Source of the DNA: Nitrospirota bacterium
Lineage (GTDB): Bacteria > Nitrospirota > Nitrospiria > Nitrospirales > Nitrospiraceae
Reading direction: 5' to 3'
Assembly (NCBI GenBank): GCA_004296885.1
Contig: SCVN01000023.1
Coordinates: 434,001-498,000 of the forward strand
DNA: 64,000 bases
This document shows, piece by piece, positions 61,701-64,000 of the stretch. Below the pieces are notes generated by a model, which worked only from the letters and a program-made list of their open reading frames with translations, did not search any database and was not told the origin of the DNA. Made by a program: the position numbers and the translations under genes. Positions within the stretch are counted from its first letter, which is position 1. Each line of letters starts with the position of its first letter.

Positions 61701-61781
61701 GGGGGACTCATGACATCCACCTTGCTCACGCTCTTCGTCATACCGACGCTCTATGGATGGTTCGTAGAACAGCCTGAGTAA
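58710..61781 (+). CDS. CzcA/CusA-like heavy-metal RND pump
   Basis: 1023 residues. HME-RND signatures are AIDAMPDLTPVQVQILTRSPA, VEQFVTFPIEASLSGLPGL and the helix-4 charged motif AIDFGLLVDGSVVMIDN. The two Asp of the HME DFG..VDG motif are present, but the usual Glu in the following VEN is Asp (IDN). It should export divalent or monovalent metal ions using the proton gradient. Followed by a 150-base gap before the next gene. Confidence 0.9.
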   Translation: MDRLLTLSLRYRFFTLVAMLMAVAIGLWSMSHLAIDAMPDLTPVQVQILTRSPALGPVEVEQFVTFPIEASLSGLPGLRETRSISRYGLSAVTAIFGDDMDVYRARQLVSERLGRAVERIPPEYGRPLMGPLTTGLGEVYQFTIRGEGYSAMALRTLLEWDIGMRLRAVPGVVEVNIWGGEAQQYQVLVDPAKLLAYRLSLRQVFEALERNNAMVGGGYIEHQREQLLIRGEALATRTADVVRIVVDHGPGGVPIFVKDVAEVTEAPALRIGAATAMGNGETIIGMVQMLAGENAQQVVERVKTRVQEIQTTLPPGVVIAPYYDRTLLVSNVIQTVRNNLLEGGLLVVAVLFLFLGDLRAGLIVASAIPLSMLIAFTGMVQVGLSGNLMSLGAIDFGLLVDGSVVMIDNILRRLSRQGPASPEAKLATIRAAGREVLRPIAFAVGIIILVYLPILTLTGIEGKMFRPMAVTVILALAGSLLLAITVTPVLAFWFARPTKTEEETRVATLLRRAYVPCLHWTMTRPIWVSGFAVGLFLISLGIGATLGIEFVPRLDEGDLAIQIWRLPSVSLSESVSTALQVERVLRRFPEVTEVVTRTGSPEVATDVMGVEMSDTFVTLKPHRDWTTAQTRDDLIATMKSAVLNEVPGVGLGFTQPIEMRFNELIAGTRSDLAIKIFGPDLEVLKQKAEAVARALEQVHGAADIKVEQIAGLPLIRVIVDRDQIARYGLTAGEVLDLVQVTRVGRVVGTVVQGHRRFELVVRLAEEASASPNALGNLLIPTAHGELVPLSRVATILVSSGPAQVSRQDVQRRMIVECNIRGRDLGSFMTEAQRTVAESVSMPIGYELKWGGQFAHLQGASRRLAVVVPATLLMILGMLSVTFGAMRPALLIFLNVPLALSGGVLALWLRGLPLSISAAIGFIALFGIAVLNGVVLVSHIRRLEAGGLPTDQAVTQGTRDRLRPVLMTAMVASLGFLPMALTSSMGAEVQRPLATVVIGGLMTSTLLTLFVIPTLYGWFVEQPE

Positions 61782-61934
61782 AGCACGCTCGTCTTCCCGG
61801 CTCTCGGCCATGCCCGTCCTTCCCCTTCTTCGATTTAACCGAAATGTTACCCGCCGTTGACCGGACAGGAACAGGCGCAAGGCATGATCACGTCGGCACG
61901 AAATGAAAAGAGCAGACGGAGGAGGGTTTCAGCA

Positions 61935-62138
61935 ATGATCACATTACTCGTCATCGCGGCGGGGCTGGTGGCCTTGTTCGTCTATACGCTTGCGACCTTG
62001 TCCGGCATGACTCCCAAGAGACTCTATCCCCTGTTGCGAGTCAAACAGACGGACGGACGGATCACGCCGCTGGTCATCGTCATGCACCTTCGAGACAGAA
62101 CCCGTCACGCAACGACACTGTGTCCATACAACTCATAA
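61935..62138 (+). CDS. Small single-pass membrane protein
   Basis: 67 residues. A hydrophobic helix MITLLVIAAGLVALFVYTLA, then a basic soluble tail. GGAGGG precedes ATG 61935 by 8 bases. No family recognised. It lies between the metal pump and the CBS protein, on the same strand. Confidence 0.5.
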   Translation: MITLLVIAAGLVALFVYTLATLSGMTPKRLYPLLRVKQTDGRITPLVIVMHLRDRTRHATTLCPYNS

Positions 62139-62165
62139 CGCAACCGCTCACATAAGGAGGACCCG

Positions 62166-62549
62166 ATGCTCACAGCCTTGCACCTGATGAAACGAAACCT
62201 GGTCACAGTGCCGCACTCGGCGACGGCTTTGGATGCAGCCAAACTGATGCGGGAACGGCGCATCGGCAGCGTGTTCGTGGAGCAAGACAGTCAGATCGTC
62301 GGGATTGTGACCGAGTCGGACCTTGTCCGCGATGTCGTCGGCATGAGCCTCGCCGCCAATCACATTCGCGTCAAGGACATCATGAGCAGCCCGGTCATCG
62401 GCGTCGACGAGCGGAGCTCGATCACCGAAGCTGCCGACCAAATGGAACGGAATGGCACACGCCATCTGGCCGTATTCAAGGCCGACCAGATCGTGGGCGT
62501 GCTCTCGGTGCGCGACCTGCTGCATCCGGTGTCGGTCGATGAGTTCTGA
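62166..62549 (+). CDS. CBS-domain protein
   Basis: 127 residues with two CBS repeats: LMKRNLVTVPHSATALDAAKLMRERRIGSVFVEQDSQIVGIVTESDLVRDVV and the second starting VKDIMSSPVIGVDERSSITEAADQMERNGTRHLAVFKADQIVGVLSVRDLL. CBS pairs bind adenosine nucleotides and sense energy state. AAGGAGGACCC precedes ATG 62166. Possibly regulates the membrane protein that follows. Confidence 0.88.
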   Translation: MLTALHLMKRNLVTVPHSATALDAAKLMRERRIGSVFVEQDSQIVGIVTESDLVRDVVGMSLAANHIRVKDIMSSPVIGVDERSSITEAADQMERNGTRHLAVFKADQIVGVLSVRDLLHPVSVDEF

Positions 62550-62631
62550 GAAGGCGAGTACGCTGCCGATATGGCCGCAGCTCTCGAAGAGCTGCCTGTG
62601 GTTCGGGGGAGCGATTGGACGCGTGTGTGAC

Positions 62632-63054
62632 ATGGACCTGACCAAGCTCTGGACGAAGGGCATCAAGCTGGTCCTCAGCCTGCTCATCGTGACGATCCTG
62701 GCGGCGTTGACCGGCGGCGTGGCCAAGACGTTCCTCGACCTGGGACTGCTCCTGCGCAGTCCGGTCGAGGTGGCCTTGCGCCAGGTCATCATCGACACTC
62801 TCATCATTCTGGCGGTGGTGGAACTGTTCAAGACCACCCTCACCTACTTTTCCGAGGGGCGGGTCAAGGTCACCTTCATCGTGGACACGATCCTGGTCGT
62901 GATGCTGACCGAGGTGATCGCCCAATGGTTCAAGGGGGGCGAGGTCACCCACCTGGCCATCCTCGGCGCGACGATTCTCACGCTGGGCGTCATGCGGGTC
63001 CTGGCCGTGCGCTTCTCCCCAATTCATGGAGAAATCGAACGCGAAGCCGCTTGA
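62632..63054 (+). CDS. PsiE-like membrane protein
   Basis: 140 residues with about four hydrophobic helices (GIKLVLSLLIVTILAALTG, QVIIDTLIILAVVELFKTTL, VDTILVVMLTEVIAQW, HLAILGATILTLGVMRVLAV), the layout of phosphate-starvation-inducible E proteins. ATG 62632 lacks a clear ribosome site; ATG 62539, coupled to the CBS stop, would add 31 residues. Function of the family is poorly known. Confidence 0.7.
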   Translation: MDLTKLWTKGIKLVLSLLIVTILAALTGGVAKTFLDLGLLLRSPVEVALRQVIIDTLIILAVVELFKTTLTYFSEGRVKVTFIVDTILVVMLTEVIAQWFKGGEVTHLAILGATILTLGVMRVLAVRFSPIHGEIEREAA

Positions 63055-63093
63055 GCGTGCAGCTCACTTCAGCCGACTATTCCGGAGAGTCGC

Positions 63094-64000
63094 ATGCGAC
63101 AAACTCTCGTCAAGAATAGGGTGACGATCGGACTCATCTGTGTGGCGTTAGTGCTCGTGCTGAATATCCTCCTGCTGAGTTACAACACCACCAGACAGCT
63201 CCACATCAGAGATTCCCACATTCAGACGTACGAAATCCTATCGGAACTGCAAACGGCGCTCTCGATCCTGAAGGACGCCGAAGCAGGCCAGCGGGCCTAC
63301 CTCCTGACCGGCGAAGAGCCGTACCTGGCTCCGTTCGATCTGGCAGGCCCATTGGTCAAGGATCACTTGCTCCGACTCCGAGCGCTGACGATGGACAATC
63401 CGCTCCAACAACAGCAGCTGGACAGCTTGGAGCCGTTCGTCGCCTACACCTTGACGGAATTCAGGCGGACGACCGACTTGCGACGAGTGAAGGGGCTTGA
63501 CGCCGCCTTGCGGAGCGTCGTCTACAGCCCCGCTAAATACAAAATTGCAGACATCGAACGCCTGATCGCGGCGATGGAACGGGACAACCGAACGCGACTG
63601 CAAGAAGAAGTCCGGGAAGCGCAGCACAACACCCGCCAGACTGCCGTCACCTTCGCCGCCACGACGCTGATTGCCTTTGCCCTGCTCTGGTTCATCAACC
63701 GTCGCCTCCACCGATACATTCAGGCGCGCGATCACGCGGAGGAAGCGTTGCGGGTTAGCGAAGCGAACCTTCGCCAATCACAAAAAATGGAAGCCGTCGG
63801 ACGGCTGGCCGGAGGCATCGCGCACGACTTCAACAACTTGCTGACCGTGATCACGGGATACAGCGAGGTGCTGCTCAAAAAACCGGACATGAAGGACCGC
63901 CAGCGGAATTATGTGGAGCAGATCAAGCAAGCCGGCGACAGGGCCGCCAGCTTGACCCGTCAGCTTCTGGCCTTCAGTCGGAGGCAGGTGCTGCAACCGA
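63094..64000 (+). CDS. Sensor histidine kinase, CHASE3 type (partial, runs off right edge)
   Basis: 302 codons visible, no stop before the window ends. ATG 63094 (GGAGAG upstream) is followed by helix [21 protein letters not shown], a CHASE3-type domain ([26 protein letters not shown]), a second helix [18 protein letters not shown], and HisKA with the H box [22 protein letters not shown] near residue 242. The ATPase domain lies beyond the edge; the HDFNN type kinase often has a receiver at its end. Confidence 0.85.
   Translation, partial: MRQTLVKNRVTIGLICVALVLVLNILLLSYNTTRQLHIRDSHIQTYEILSELQTALSILKDAEAGQRAYLLTGEEPYLAPFDLAGPLVKDHLLRLRALTMDNPLQQQQLDSLEPFVAYTLTEFRRTTDLRRVKGLDAALRSVVYSPAKYKIADIERLIAAMERDNRTRLQEEVREAQHNTRQTAVTFAATTLIAFALLWFINRRLHRYIQARDHAEEALRVSEANLRQSQKMEAVGRLAGGIAHDFNNLLTVITGYSEVLLKKPDMKDRQRNYVEQIKQAGDRAASLTRQLLAFSRRQVLQP

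Noticed and set aside
1-64000. tRNA, rRNA, CRISPR arrays and complete insertion sequences
   Set aside because: No cloverleaf, rRNA core sequence, regularly spaced repeat array or transposase was seen in the window.

Overview
The window is a GC-rich, densely coded bacterial chromosome segment. Its gene content fits a Nitrospirota bacterium, most likely a Nitrospira-like nitrite oxidiser: a formate/nitrite-type channel, many small c-heme and zinc-ribbon proteins, CHASE3-type kinases with NtrC partners, several RND pumps and a Lys/Glu-rich secreted peptide. That assignment is inference from content; no rRNA, tRNA, CRISPR array or complete insertion sequence was seen.

Region 1 (14-15296, all minus strand) is an exopolysaccharide/O-antigen type operon. 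An ExeA-like ATPase and an HD-GYP protein come first, then a Wza-like export lipoprotein carrying an extra CFI-box-like C-terminal domain, a Wzz/BY-kinase, an O-antigen ligase/polymerase, a GT39-like membrane transferase, a GT2, a Wzx flippase, four class I methyltransferases and a GT9. Many genes overlap by 4 to 20 bases. A sigma70-like promoter with an overlapping palindrome and an upstream triple repeat lies at 15357-15503.

Region 2 (15.5-24.5 kb) holds small hypothetical genes, a cluster of perfect hairpins, an ArsC/Spx-like reductase, ribonuclease D, a J-domain protein, a c-type cytochrome, a small exported Lys/Glu-rich protein with its own promoter and terminator, and a 1227-residue fusion of a YyaL/DUF255 protein with an aldo/keto reductase.

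Region 3 (24.5-46 kb) is regulatory. It has two histidine kinase/NtrC-type pairs (24581-27894 and 42381-45322), receiver-only and zinc-ribbon proteins, two paralogous porins, and an FNT-EmrB-NodT-EmrA operon. Four separate minus-strand transcripts have a -24/-12 (sigma54-like) promoter preceded by the same GCAC(T/A)GTGC-centred element. A fifth, plus-strand sigma54 promoter at 45542 has a different pair of palindromes upstream and drives a degenerate receiver lacking its phospho-acceptor Asp. The window therefore appears to contain two NtrC-type circuits with distinct enhancer sites.

Region 4 (46-64 kb, all plus strand) contains an HAE-type RND pump operon with one adaptor and three consecutive TolC paralogues separated by repeat-rich spacers, a His-rich secreted protein, a Czc/Cus-type CBA heavy-metal efflux operon, a small membrane protein, a CBS-domain protein, a PsiE-like membrane protein and the beginning of a third histidine kinase that runs off the right edge.
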